From positions 620,001-684,000 of the forward strand of contig OZ245783.1 of NCBI GenBank assembly GCA_965227875.1: a stretch of DNA of 64,000 nt, written 5' to 3'. Of this stretch, positions 8,528 through 17,212 are shown one piece after another. Numbering within the stretch: the first letter of the stretch is position 1; each line of letters begins with the position of its first letter. The stretch comes from G965227875 sp965227875. GTDB taxonomy: Bacteria > Pseudomonadota > Alphaproteobacteria > Rhizobiales > JAJFHC01. The notes under the pieces were generated by a model that had not been told where the DNA came from, did no database searches, and saw nothing but the letters and a program-made list of their open reading frames with translations. Made by a program: the position numbers and the translations under genes.

Positions 8528-10171
8528 TCAATCGCTCGTGTGCAGGCGCGTCGCCTGGACGATGACGACCGTGATCAGCGGAACGATGACCGTGATCAGG
8601 GCCACCGTGACCAGAAGCATGCCGAGCTCGCTGTAGTCGGCCGCAATTTCCACCGCGCCCGTCTCCCGGTTCCTGACCTCGCGCGTGACCACGAAGACCT
8701 GGTTCAGGTGCTTTGTGAACAGGCTGCTGGCGGACAGGGCGAGGTTCGTGAAGGACGCCATGACGGCAAAAAACGTCGCCTTCAGCCTGACCGGCGCGTT
8801 CCGGGCGATCCAGGCCAGCATCGGGATCATGGCGATCTGGCCAAGCGGCGACTCCGCAGCCGTGTCCACGAGGGCAATGAAACGCGCATCCACGATGCCT
8901 GCGGTCAACGGGGCGGTCACGTTGTGAATGCCGTAATAAAGGCCGATATTGGGCAGGAAAAGGATTCCCGCCGCCAGCGTCAGCAGGATGATGATGGTGG
9001 TGATCCGCTGGCGCGCCAGCAACGGGCGCAGGACGATCATGCCGGCGAGCGTCAGGACCGACGCAATCAGCGAGAGGATGGACAGGAACTGCTGGTCGAA
9101 CCCCAGTTCGTCGATCTGGAACCACGTGGCGCCGGCGCCGGGCAGCGGCACCGCGCGAAAAACAAATATGATCGTGGCCGTACCGACGAGCATCCGCGCC
9201 TGCCCCGGCGTGAGTTCCTTCATCAACCGATGCATGAGGAAAAGGACGATTGCGAGCGATCCCGCAAAGACGATCTCCTGGCCAAAGCTCACGTCGGACA
9301 GCCCGATGCCCAGTGTCAGCGCCGTGAAGGCGAGACCACCCGCGAGGTAGCGCAAGTCCGGTTCCGTTTCCTGGTCGTCCCGCCCGAGCGCGCGCCGGAT
9401 CTGCGCGTCATCCATGCCACGCTCGCGGAAGGAGCGAACCTCGAGCCATCTTCTCACCTCCGCCAGGATGGCGCCGGTCACCGAGACGACGGGGACCAGA
9501 AGGGCAAGCAGGTAGATGCTTGCGTAGACCTCCGCCTTGGCCGCCGTGTCGGCCTGTTCGATCCCGGAAAAGAACGAAATGTTCACCGCCGCGACCGTCA
9601 CCAGTCCGCTGATGAGCGCGAAGCGGCCAAGCGTCTGCATGGTGGTGTGCATGGCCTTGCTGGTCTGCTCGTCGAGCGGCGCGCCGTTCTCGTCCACGCG
9701 GGGGACCGCTTCGACCGACATCGCGTCGGCCACCGCGTCCTGAAGCACGTAGCCCGTGGGTGCAAGAAGGGCACTGAGAACGTACCAGGCCTCGATGGGC
9801 ATGATTTCCAGCATGTCGCCGGTCGCAGTGATCAGCGCATACATGATGGCGATGCTCGCCGCGATCAGGCCCGCGCCGAGGTAGATCAGTACGGATTTCC
9901 AGCGCCAGATGAGATCGACCAGGTGCCCGATCGGCATTTTCAGCGCCCAGGGGATCCCGGCCCAGAACGCCAGTCCCGACAGAAAAGCCGCGGAGAGCCC
10001 AAGATACTCCTTGACGAAAAACGTGCCGACGATCGCGGTCACACCGGAGAGTCCGGCGGCAAAGTAGACCATGAGCGGCGGCGCGAAGGACCACCGCAGC
10101 TGGCGAACGAGATCGAGAATGATCCGGTCGAACCAGCCCCTCGAGGTTTGCGTATCGGACACGTCTGGCAT
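8528..10171 (-). CDS. MFS transporter, folate-biopterin (BT1)-like
   Basis: 547 residues with about 12 hydrophobic spans. The first half carries 'FWAGIPWALKMPIGHLVDLIWRW', a loop-2 motif of the type seen in BT1/folate-biopterin transporters, and 'GYVLQDAVADAMSVEAVP' after helix 4, also typical of that group. A long hydrophilic central loop separates the two six-helix bundles. The substrate is not predictable: folate-like compounds are the family precedent, but many bacterial members are uncharacterised. It lies 20 bp downstream of the protease gene on the same strand and is probably co-transcribed with it. Confidence 0.65.
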   Translation of the reverse strand: MPDVSDTQTSRGWFDRIILDLVRQLRWSFAPPLMVYFAAGLSGVTAIVGTFFVKEYLGLSAAFLSGLAFWAGIPWALKMPIGHLVDLIWRWKSVLIYLGAGLIAASIAIMYALITATGDMLEIMPIEAWYVLSALLAPTGYVLQDAVADAMSVEAVPRVDENGAPLDEQTSKAMHTTMQTLGRFALISGLVTVAAVNISFFSGIEQADTAAKAEVYASIYLLALLVPVVSVTGAILAEVRRWLEVRSFRERGMDDAQIRRALGRDDQETEPDLRYLAGGLAFTALTLGIGLSDVSFGQEIVFAGSLAIVLFLMHRLMKELTPGQARMLVGTATIIFVFRAVPLPGAGATWFQIDELGFDQQFLSILSLIASVLTLAGMIVLRPLLARQRITTIIILLTLAAGILFLPNIGLYYGIHNVTAPLTAGIVDARFIALVDTAAESPLGQIAMIPMLAWIARNAPVRLKATFFAVMASFTNLALSASSLFTKHLNQVFVVTREVRNRETGAVEIAADYSELGMLLVTVALITVIVPLITVVIVQATRLHTSD

Positions 10172-10191
10172 TCAGCTTCCGCCCGTCGCTG

Positions 10192-11811
10192 TCACTGGAT
10201 TGCGGGACCGGGGTTCGCGCCCTGTCCGGCCGTACCGCCATCCGCGTCCAGCAGAGCCCTCACATGGGTGTACGGGACACCGATATTGGACCCGCCGAAC
10301 GAAGGAATGATCGCCGAGTTGACCGCCAGCACCCGCCCCCGACTGTTGAGCACCGGGCCGCCGCTGCCGCCCGAGGTCGTTTCAGCGTCATAGACGACGC
10401 TCTCCCCGCCCGCCTGGCTGACAATGCCCCGGCTGGCGAGCGGCCTGATCCGGTTCTCCTTGGCCAGGGCTTCCGCGATGGCCCAGAACCCGGATATGCC
10501 CCCGTCCTGGAGGGACTTCACGAAGGCCTCCCCCGCCTGCACGAGCATGGAACGCAGCCCCGTGGGGTAGCCGAGGATCAGCACCTCGTCGCCCTGTTGC
10601 GGGTTTGCCTGTGCGAGGCTGAGACCGAGCCCCGAAGGCAGGGCTCCATCCTGCTTCGGCCTGACCAGGGCAAGGTCCGCCGTGTCGCTGGCACGGACGA
10701 GTTCGAGCTCGAGCGCTTCCGCCCGACCGGGCAGGTAGCCATGGAACCGGAGCAGCACCGGCTCGAGACCCCGGCTTTTCAGCGACTCCTTTTCCACGTC
10801 CTTCTCCCAGGCCAGGGCGACATGCCGATTCGTGATCAGCATCCGCGTGCCTTCCATCACGAAGCCAGTGCCAGAGAACTGCCTCTCGACAACCGGCCCT
10901 TCCCCTTCCAGCGAAAGCAGCGGCGTCCCGTAGGGTGTCATCATCGGCCGACCGTCGCTGGTCACGATGTGGCGCAGCATGCGCCCTGTCGCCGTCTCCC
11001 TGAAGCCGTAGCCCCCCTGGAGGAACATCACCGACGGCGAAGCCCGGGCGATGATCCGCGGTGCCGCGCTCCAGCGTCGTTCGAGCGCGTTCAGCCGTTC
11101 TTCATGTGAAGACACGCTGGGATTGAGTTCCAGGCGAAGGGCCTCGAGGTCGGCCGGCGTGATGGTCTCGTTGCGGGTCCGGTCGAGAGACCTTGCGAAC
11201 GACTCCAGCTGGACGGTGCTGCGCTCGATCTCGGTTTGCAGGAGCTGGCTGACGCGGCGCTGCTGGTAGACGAAGACCGCAAGCGCCGCGAGCGAAAGAA
11301 TCACACCGATCCTGAACAGGATCGAGGTCTGCAGGGTCAGCCGCGTGGCGATCTGGCCGAGCGCCCTGAAGAGGCGCCTGTGCATCGGCTGCCTGCTGAC
11401 GCGCAGATAGCCGATCGCGTCGCGGATGACGTCCACGAGGCTGCGATGGACGACATCGCGCTCATGATAGAGACAGAAGCGCGAAACCGGCCCGCGCTCG
11501 CCGAACTCGATAAGGTCATTGTGCGCGAGAAGGCGGGCCGTCTGGCTGGTGCCGTTGATCCACAGCGGTTCGTCTGCCGCCGCCTCGATCTCGTAGGTAT
11601 CGCCCTTCCGGCGAAGAATGGCGATGACGGAGGCGTCAGGGGCATCCGTCCGGTTCGGCGCGAGCCGGAGCATCGCGTTCCGCCCCACCACGACGGTCGT
11701 CTCGTCCCCGGTCAGCCATGTGATCGTGCCGCGCGAGTGGCCGGTCAGGTGTTCGAGACTGGCCGTGCCTGCGGTGCCATTTCCGGCAAGGGAGGTGTCG
11801 GCGTCCGTCAT
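10192..11811 (-). CDS. Membrane-anchored trypsin-like serine protease with N-terminal FHA-like domain
   Basis: 539 residues. Residues ~30-115 look like a forkhead-associated fold ('TTVVVGRNAMLRLAPN', later 'LWINGTSQTARLLAHNDLIEFGE'), although the canonical GR-x-S-x2-H run is degenerate. One transmembrane segment (~165-185) and a short coiled coil follow. The C-terminal trypsin/DegS-like domain has an intact triad: H330 in 'TNRHVA', D379 in 'DTADLALVRP' and S483 in 'TTSGGSGGPV'. The protease domain is predicted to face the periplasm with the FHA-like part in the cytoplasm, which would couple a phospho-signal to proteolysis (inference). No PDZ domain is seen. Confidence 0.8.
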   Translation of the reverse strand: MTDADTSLAGNGTAGTASLEHLTGHSRGTITWLTGDETTVVVGRNAMLRLAPNRTDAPDASVIAILRRKGDTYEIEAAADEPLWINGTSQTARLLAHNDLIEFGERGPVSRFCLYHERDVVHRSLVDVIRDAIGYLRVSRQPMHRRLFRALGQIATRLTLQTSILFRIGVILSLAALAVFVYQQRRVSQLLQTEIERSTVQLESFARSLDRTRNETITPADLEALRLELNPSVSSHEERLNALERRWSAAPRIIARASPSVMFLQGGYGFRETATGRMLRHIVTSDGRPMMTPYGTPLLSLEGEGPVVERQFSGTGFVMEGTRMLITNRHVALAWEKDVEKESLKSRGLEPVLLRFHGYLPGRAEALELELVRASDTADLALVRPKQDGALPSGLGLSLAQANPQQGDEVLILGYPTGLRSMLVQAGEAFVKSLQDGGISGFWAIAEALAKENRIRPLASRGIVSQAGGESVVYDAETTSGGSGGPVLNSRGRVLAVNSAIIPSFGGSNIGVPYTHVRALLDADGGTAGQGANPGPAIQ

Positions 11812-12050
11812 GGTCCTGCCTCATTCGCGGGAATTCCGGATGTCGGGCGGCAATCCGGATCACCCGACATGGGCCATCATACAACGTCTGAACCGGATAC
11901 ACCTGCGACCATTGAGGCAGACTGGTTTTTTGGCGTCCGGACTGCCAGTCTGGCGCTCCTGCCACTTGCTGTCAGGGCGAGAATGCTATGCAGGGGCAGT
12001 TGCCAGGAAGATTGCGGAGTCTTTCGCTGTTCACGAGGTAGAGACAGACA

Positions 12051-15000
12051 ATGCATTTCGAGAAGCGGCTCTGGGAGTTCACCGACGGGGTCAGGCTGCG
12101 GATCGCCTGGGCGGTACTCATCGGACTGGTGGCCGTCGCTCTCGGCGTCGCACGACTTGCCTTGCTGGGATGGCTGATCGGCCAGGTGTTTTCCGGGCGC
12201 GATCTGGCGTCACTCGCCGGGCCCGTCGCGGCGATCGCCCTTGTCATGGTCCTGCGCGGCGCCTTCGAACACTGGCGGGCGGTCGTCGCCCACGAGACCG
12301 CCGCGCGTGTACAGACCAGGCTCCGGCGCACGATCTACGACCAGATCGCCACGCTGGGCCCGGGAAGTGTCGCCAGCAAGCGATCCGGCGCTCTCAGCCT
12401 GTCGCTTATCGAGGGCGTGGAGCAACTTGAGACCTATTTCGGCCAGTTCCTGCCGCAGTTCCTCATTTCGCTTCTGACGCCCTTGCTGATCTTCGCCTTC
12501 GTGGCCTTTCTCGATCTGCCCGTGGCGGCGGTGCTTGTCGCATTTGCACTCGTCGCCCTGTTCGCGCCGGCGCTCTGGCACAATCTCGACCACGCCAAGT
12601 CCCAGGAGCGTCAGGATGCCTATGCGGGTTTCGCGGCCGAGTTCCTCGACTCGATTCAGGGTCTCGCGACGCTGAAGGCCTTCGGCCAGAGCACCGCGCG
12701 TGCGGACGCCCTGGAAGTGAAGGCGCGCGACCTCTTCCGGCGCACCATGTGGGTCCTCGGCACCAACGTGCTCAGCCGGGGCATCACCGATTCCGCCATT
12801 ACCTGCGGTGCGGCGGCCGCCCTCGCCCTGGGCGCCTTCCGGGTCGAAGCCGGCGAGATGTCCCTGACCGCGCTGCTGGTCATCCTGATGATGGGCGTGG
12901 AAATTTTCCGGCCCATGCGCGAACTGCGCACGGTGCTCCACCAGGGCATGGTCGGCATGTCGGCCGCACAGGGCATCTTCCGCATCCTCGACGACCGCCC
13001 GCTCGTCGCCGATGCCGGCCCCGGAAAACTCGACGGCGCACTCGATCCTTCGATCACCTTCGAAGGTGTGCGATTCCGGTATCCGGGGACGCGCCGGGAT
13101 GTGCACCGCGGGCTGGATTTCTCGATCGAACCTGGCGCCCGCATCGGCCTCGTCGGCACGTCCGGCGGCGGCAAGTCCTCCATCGTCCGCCTTCTCATGA
13201 GATTCTACGACCCGGACGAGGGACGCGTCCTGCTTGGCGGACACGATCTGCGGACCCTTTCGTTCGAACAGATCCGGTCGATGATCTCGGTGGTGAACCA
13301 GGACACGTTTCTCTTCCACGGCACGGTGGAGGACAACATCCGCATGGGCCGTCCCGAGGCAACGGCGAAGGAGATCGAGCAGGCGGCGAAGTCGGCCAAC
13401 ATCCACGACTTCATCATGTCGCTCCCGCAAGGATACCGCACGGTCATCGGCGAAAAGGGCATCAAGCTCTCGGGCGGGCAGCGCCAGCGCGTCGCCATCG
13501 CCCGCGCCCTGCTGCGCGACACGCCGATACTGATTCTCGATGAGGCGCTCTCCGCGGTCGATGCGGAAAACGAGGCCGTGATCCAGCAGGCCCTCAACCG
13601 GTTGATGAAGGGCCGGACCACCCTGACCCTGGCACACCGGCTCTCCAGCGTGATCGACTGCGACCGGATCATCGTCCTCGACGGCGGCGCGATCGTGGAG
13701 ACCGGCCGGCATCAGGATCTCATTTCGAACGGCGGCGTCTACGCACGACTGATGTCGGAGCAGGCGCGCGAAGCCCGGTCCGCCGACCGGGCGGCCGCCG
13801 GTTCGGAAAAGCGCCCGGCCGAAACCGTGGCCGACACGCCGGGCGGGGCGGTCAAGACGGTGACCGAAGGCATCATCAGGGCCGAAGGGCTGAACTGGGT
13901 GCAGCTCGTGGTCGAGCTGATGAAGGTGATCATGCCCTGGAAGGGCAGGCTTGCGGCAACCTTCGTCTTCGGTGTCCTGCGCGTGATCGCCTTTATCGGC
14001 GTCGGCATTCTCAGCGCCCTCGTCATCGTCGCCCTCAAGAACGGCCAGGACTACACGCCCTGGCTCTGGGCACTCGCCATCGTGGCGCCGCTCTCCGGCC
14101 TGTTGCACTGGCTGGAGTCCTGGATTGCCCATGACATGGCCTTCCGCCTCCTCGCGGAGATGCGGATCGAGACCTTTCGCCGGCTCGACCGTCTCGCGCC
14201 GGCCTATCTCGTGCGGCGGCGCACGGGCGATCTGATGGCGCTGGCCACGCACGACATAGAGCTCGTCGAGTATTTTTTCGCCCACACCGTCGCGCCGACC
14301 TTCGTCGCCGTGCTGGTGCCCAGCGTGGTGCTTGCCGTACTCGGCTCGCAAAGCTGGTGGATATCGCTCGCCCTCCTTCCGTTTCTCGTCGCCGTGGGCC
14401 TGAGCCCCCTCCTGATGCGCAAGCGCGTCGACGAACTGGGCTCCAGGGCACGCGAAGCGGCAGGTGAGCTTGCCGCCTTCGCCGTCGATTCAGTGCAGGG
14501 GCTCGGCGAAACGGTCGCCTTCCAGCATGAAGGGGAACGCGGCAGGCAACTGGACGAACTGTCCGAACGCCATGTGCGGCTCCGGCTTCCGTTCTTCAAC
14601 CAGCTGACCCTGCAGCAGAGCCTCCTGGAGATATTCACGGGCCTCGGCGGGCTCGCCGTCGTCCTGACAGGCGCATGGCAGGTCTCCGAAGGTGTCATCG
14701 ACGCGGCGGTCCTCCCGCTGCTGACCCTGCTCGCCATGGCCGCCTTCCTGCCAGTCTCCGAGATCGCCCAGATCGGCCGCCAGCTTGCCGACACGCTGGG
14801 GGCCACGCGGCGCATCTATGCGCTGGCCAACGAGCCGGTGCCGGTCAGGGACGGTCCGGGCACGCCGGACGCGACCGGAGCCGCCGCACTCAGGCTCGAG
14901 AATGTCTCGTTCTCCTATCCGGGGCAGCCCCGCCGCGCCCTCGCCGACGTGAGTTTCGACATCCCCGCGGGCCGGACCGTCGCCCTCGTCGGTACGTCGG

Positions 15001-15632
15001 GCGCCGGCAAGACCACGACCGCCCAGTTGCTTATGCGTTTCTGGGATCCCGATGTGGGCCGGGTGACCCTGAACGGCCGGGACCTGCGGGACTTCCGGCT
15101 CGATGACCTGCGCCGCAGCATCGCGCTCGTTGCCCAGGACACCTACCTCTTCAACGACACGCTCAGGGCCAACATCGCCATCGGACGGCCGGACGCGAGC
15201 AAGGCCGACATTCTGGCGGCGGTCGAGAACGCCTCCCTCGGCGACCTGGTCGAAACCCTGCCGGACGGACTGGACACGCAGGTCGGCGAGAGGGGCACCA
15301 ACCTGTCCGGCGGACAGAGGCAGCGCGTCGCCATCGCCCGCGCCTTCCTGAAGGATGCCCCGGTCCTGATCCTCGACGAGGCGACGTCCCACCTCGACGC
15401 CGTCAACGAACAGGCGCTGCGCCGGACCCTCGATCTGCTGCAGAGCGACCGCACCACGGTCGTCATCGCCCATCGCCTCTCCACGATCCGCAATGCCGAT
15501 CTCATCGTCGTCCTGGACGAGGGCCGGCTCGTCGAGACAGGCACGCACGACGTCCTGCTTGCCCGGGACGGCCTCTACGCCAGACTGGTCTCGCGGCAAC
15601 TCGCAGGCGGTATCGCGGCAGCAGCGGACTGA
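12051..15632 (+). CDS. Fused double ABC exporter (TMD-NBD-TMD-NBD)
   Basis: 1193 residues forming a complete ABC transporter in one chain. The first half has six membrane spans and an NBD with Walker A GTSGGGKSS (~369-377), signature LSGGQRQR and Walker B 'ILILDEAL'. The second half has another membrane domain and an NBD with Walker A GTSGAGKTT (~981-989), signature LSGGQRQR and 'VLILDEATSHLD'. In the first NBD the Walker B region reads DEALSAVD, which keeps the catalytic Glu; both sites look active. The arrangement resembles CydDC/lipid-A-type exporters. No C39 peptidase domain is present. It starts the operon continuing into PqqD-like and HprK-like genes, so its cargo may be the product modified by them. 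Confidence 0.9.
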   Translation: MHFEKRLWEFTDGVRLRIAWAVLIGLVAVALGVARLALLGWLIGQVFSGRDLASLAGPVAAIALVMVLRGAFEHWRAVVAHETAARVQTRLRRTIYDQIATLGPGSVASKRSGALSLSLIEGVEQLETYFGQFLPQFLISLLTPLLIFAFVAFLDLPVAAVLVAFALVALFAPALWHNLDHAKSQERQDAYAGFAAEFLDSIQGLATLKAFGQSTARADALEVKARDLFRRTMWVLGTNVLSRGITDSAITCGAAAALALGAFRVEAGEMSLTALLVILMMGVEIFRPMRELRTVLHQGMVGMSAAQGIFRILDDRPLVADAGPGKLDGALDPSITFEGVRFRYPGTRRDVHRGLDFSIEPGARIGLVGTSGGGKSSIVRLLMRFYDPDEGRVLLGGHDLRTLSFEQIRSMISVVNQDTFLFHGTVEDNIRMGRPEATAKEIEQAAKSANIHDFIMSLPQGYRTVIGEKGIKLSGGQRQRVAIARALLRDTPILILDEALSAVDAENEAVIQQALNRLMKGRTTLTLAHRLSSVIDCDRIIVLDGGAIVETGRHQDLISNGGVYARLMSEQAREARSADRAAAGSEKRPAETVADTPGGAVKTVTEGIIRAEGLNWVQLVVELMKVIMPWKGRLAATFVFGVLRVIAFIGVGILSALVIVALKNGQDYTPWLWALAIVAPLSGLLHWLESWIAHDMAFRLLAEMRIETFRRLDRLAPAYLVRRRTGDLMALATHDIELVEYFFAHTVAPTFVAVLVPSVVLAVLGSQSWWISLALLPFLVAVGLSPLLMRKRVDELGSRAREAAGELAAFAVDSVQGLGETVAFQHEGERGRQLDELSERHVRLRLPFFNQLTLQQSLLEIFTGLGGLAVVLTGAWQVSEGVIDAAVLPLLTLLAMAAFLPVSEIAQIGRQLADTLGATRRIYALANEPVPVRDGPGTPDATGAAALRLENVSFSYPGQPRRALADVSFDIPAGRTVALVGTSGAGKTTTAQLLMRFWDPDVGRVTLNGRDLRDFRLDDLRRSIALVAQDTYLFNDTLRANIAIGRPDASKADILAAVENASLGDLVETLPDGLDTQVGERGTNLSGGQRQRVAIARAFLKDAPVLILDEATSHLDAVNEQALRRTLDLLQSDRTTVVIAHRLSTIRNADLIVVLDEGRLVETGTHDVLLARDGLYARLVSRQLAGGIAAAAD

Positions 15633-15721
15633 CCGCCGGGGAACTTGGCTCTCGACCTCCGGAAAGTCATGCGATAACAGTTGCCCACGTCCATGTCGAA
15701 GTCCCCCGATGGAAAACATCC

Positions 15722-16144
15722 ATGCCAGAATCCATGCGTTTCAATAGCGAGGAATTCGCGTTCGAAGAGTTCGAGGGCGAGATTCTCGTGCTGAACCTCA
15801 TGGAGGGAACGTACTATGCGCTGGGCGGCTCGACACCGTTGTTCTGGGCCGACCTGGCGTCCGGCGTGACGCCGGCGCGGATCGTCTCCAAGCTTCAGGC
15901 GGCGACGGAAACGAACGAAACCGAGATCGCCCGGTCCCTCGCATCCTTCCTGGACCAGTTGGTGGCCGAGCAGATCCTGCTGCCGGCCGACGCGGTGGCC
16001 GAACCGGCAGAGGCGGCGGCCGCCTACTCTCCTGCACAGGCCTACAATCCGCCGATCATGGAAAAACACGTGGACATGCAGGACCTGCTTACGCTCGACC
16101 CGATACACGACGTCGATCCGGAGCGCGGCTGGCCCAACGTCTGA
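15722..16144 (+). CDS. PqqD-family (RRE) protein with acidic C-terminal tail
   Basis: 140 residues from ATG 15722, 89 bp after the ABC gene. Residues ~5-85 match the PqqD/RiPP-recognition-element pattern: 'FEGEILVLNLMEGTYYALGGSTPLFWADL' (here in parts: beta strands, then the GTYYAL turn) followed by helices with 'IVSKLQ' and 'SFLDQLVAEQILLP'. PqqD-like proteins bind leader peptides of ribosomal peptides. After the domain comes an Ala-rich linker and a 30-residue tail 'DMQDLLTLDPIHDVDPERGW'. PqqD partners of HprK-related kinases are known from TIGRFAM-type 'HPr-rel-A' systems (recalled, not searched). No separate precursor peptide gene is seen nearby. Confidence 0.8.
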   Translation: MPESMRFNSEEFAFEEFEGEILVLNLMEGTYYALGGSTPLFWADLASGVTPARIVSKLQAATETNETEIARSLASFLDQLVAEQILLPADAVAEPAEAAAAYSPAQAYNPPIMEKHVDMQDLLTLDPIHDVDPERGWPNV

Positions 16145-16165
16145 GTAGCGCGGGAAAGCGGTTTC

Positions 16166-17212
16166 GTGTCCGACATAGAGTCAGCCGAAGGCCTGGAAGA
16201 CCTGTTCCACCACTGGCTGAACGAGCGCCCGGCCTCCTCTGCGACCGGAACCCTTGAGCTCGAATTCGCCGGCGAGAACGTGGCTTGCACCTTTCACGGC
16301 CCCGAACTTGCCGCGATCTACGGCCGTGCCGTGAAACACCGCAGAACGTCCCCGTCGAACGCACCCGGTGCGACGGTCCACGTTTTCGCCGGTGACACGA
16401 CCGGCCTTGGGCTGCCCCGCATGGGGTGGAAACCGGCTGATTTCGGCCGCAAACGCACGATGCCCGGCTGGTCCGACCGTATCCGGACCACCCTGTTCCT
16501 GCGCACCGAGCGTGGCGTTGCGGTCTTCAACCACCGGACATCGGTCGGCTACGTGTGGCTGCCCGGCGCGGGGACGGTACCCTGGTGGGAATACGCTGCA
16601 CCGATGCGCTGGCTCAACGACCTGATCGCCGTCCGGTTCGGCAAGGCCGCGATCCATGCCGCCGCCGTCGGCAAGGCAGGCAAGGGTGTCCTGATCGCTG
16701 GTGGTGGCGGCGCCGGCAAATCGACCCTGGCGCTCGCCTGCCTCGGCAGGGGACTGGACTTCGCAGGCGACGATTACTGCGTCGCGGAACCCGGCCCGGC
16801 GCCAGGCTGTCATACCCTCTACAACACCGCGAAGTGGAGCAGGGATGCCCGCGCCCTGCCGGAATGGATTGCCAATGCGGCCCGGGAGGCGGTTGACCGT
16901 ACGAAACCGAAGGAGATCATCCACGTGGACGAATGCCTGCCGCAGAGGATGGCCGGGAGGCTCGCTCTCGAGGGCATCATCATCCCGCGCCAGACGGGCG
17001 GCAGCAAGCCGCGTCTCGAGCCCTGCGACCCGGGGACGACCCTGCGGGCGCTGGCGCCAAGCACGCTCGCCCAGTCGGAAGCCGACGGGCGACAGGTCAT
17101 GACGGTCCTCTCAGGACTGGTCCACACCCTGCCGGGTTACGTGTTCCACATGCCGTCAAGCCCGGATGTCTGCGGGGCCTACCTGGCGGACAACCTGGAC
17201 CGGATCGGATGA
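16166..17212 (+). CDS. HprK-related kinase (HPr-rel-A-like)
   Basis: 348 residues from GTG 16166 with GGGAAAG about 8 nt upstream. The P-loop is GGGGAGKST at residues 179-187, followed by 'GLDFAGDDYCV', the Asp pair typical of the C-terminal catalytic domain of HPr kinase/phosphorylase-like proteins. An N-terminal domain of ~170 residues lacks the true HprK N-domain pattern and is rich in beta strands. Such kinases occur with PqqD-like proteins in peptide-modification and related clusters, where they are thought to phosphorylate the peptide or an associated substrate. The stop overlaps the next start (ATGA, 17209-17212), so the two are translationally coupled. Confidence 0.8.
   Translation: MSDIESAEGLEDLFHHWLNERPASSATGTLELEFAGENVACTFHGPELAAIYGRAVKHRRTSPSNAPGATVHVFAGDTTGLGLPRMGWKPADFGRKRTMPGWSDRIRTTLFLRTERGVAVFNHRTSVGYVWLPGAGTVPWWEYAAPMRWLNDLIAVRFGKAAIHAAAVGKAGKGVLIAGGGGAGKSTLALACLGRGLDFAGDDYCVAEPGPAPGCHTLYNTAKWSRDARALPEWIANAAREAVDRTKPKEIIHVDECLPQRMAGRLALEGIIIPRQTGGSKPRLEPCDPGTTLRALAPSTLAQSEADGRQVMTVLSGLVHTLPGYVFHMPSSPDVCGAYLADNLDRIG

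Noticed and set aside
8468..10393. 641-codon plus-strand open frame
   Set aside because: Antisense to the MFS transporter gene; its composition (runs of Arg, Asp, His, Gln) has no protein-family pattern, while the minus strand has clear membrane helices.
12210..14351. 713-codon minus-strand open frame
   Set aside because: Shadow of the ABC exporter, whose Walker and signature motifs are on the plus strand.
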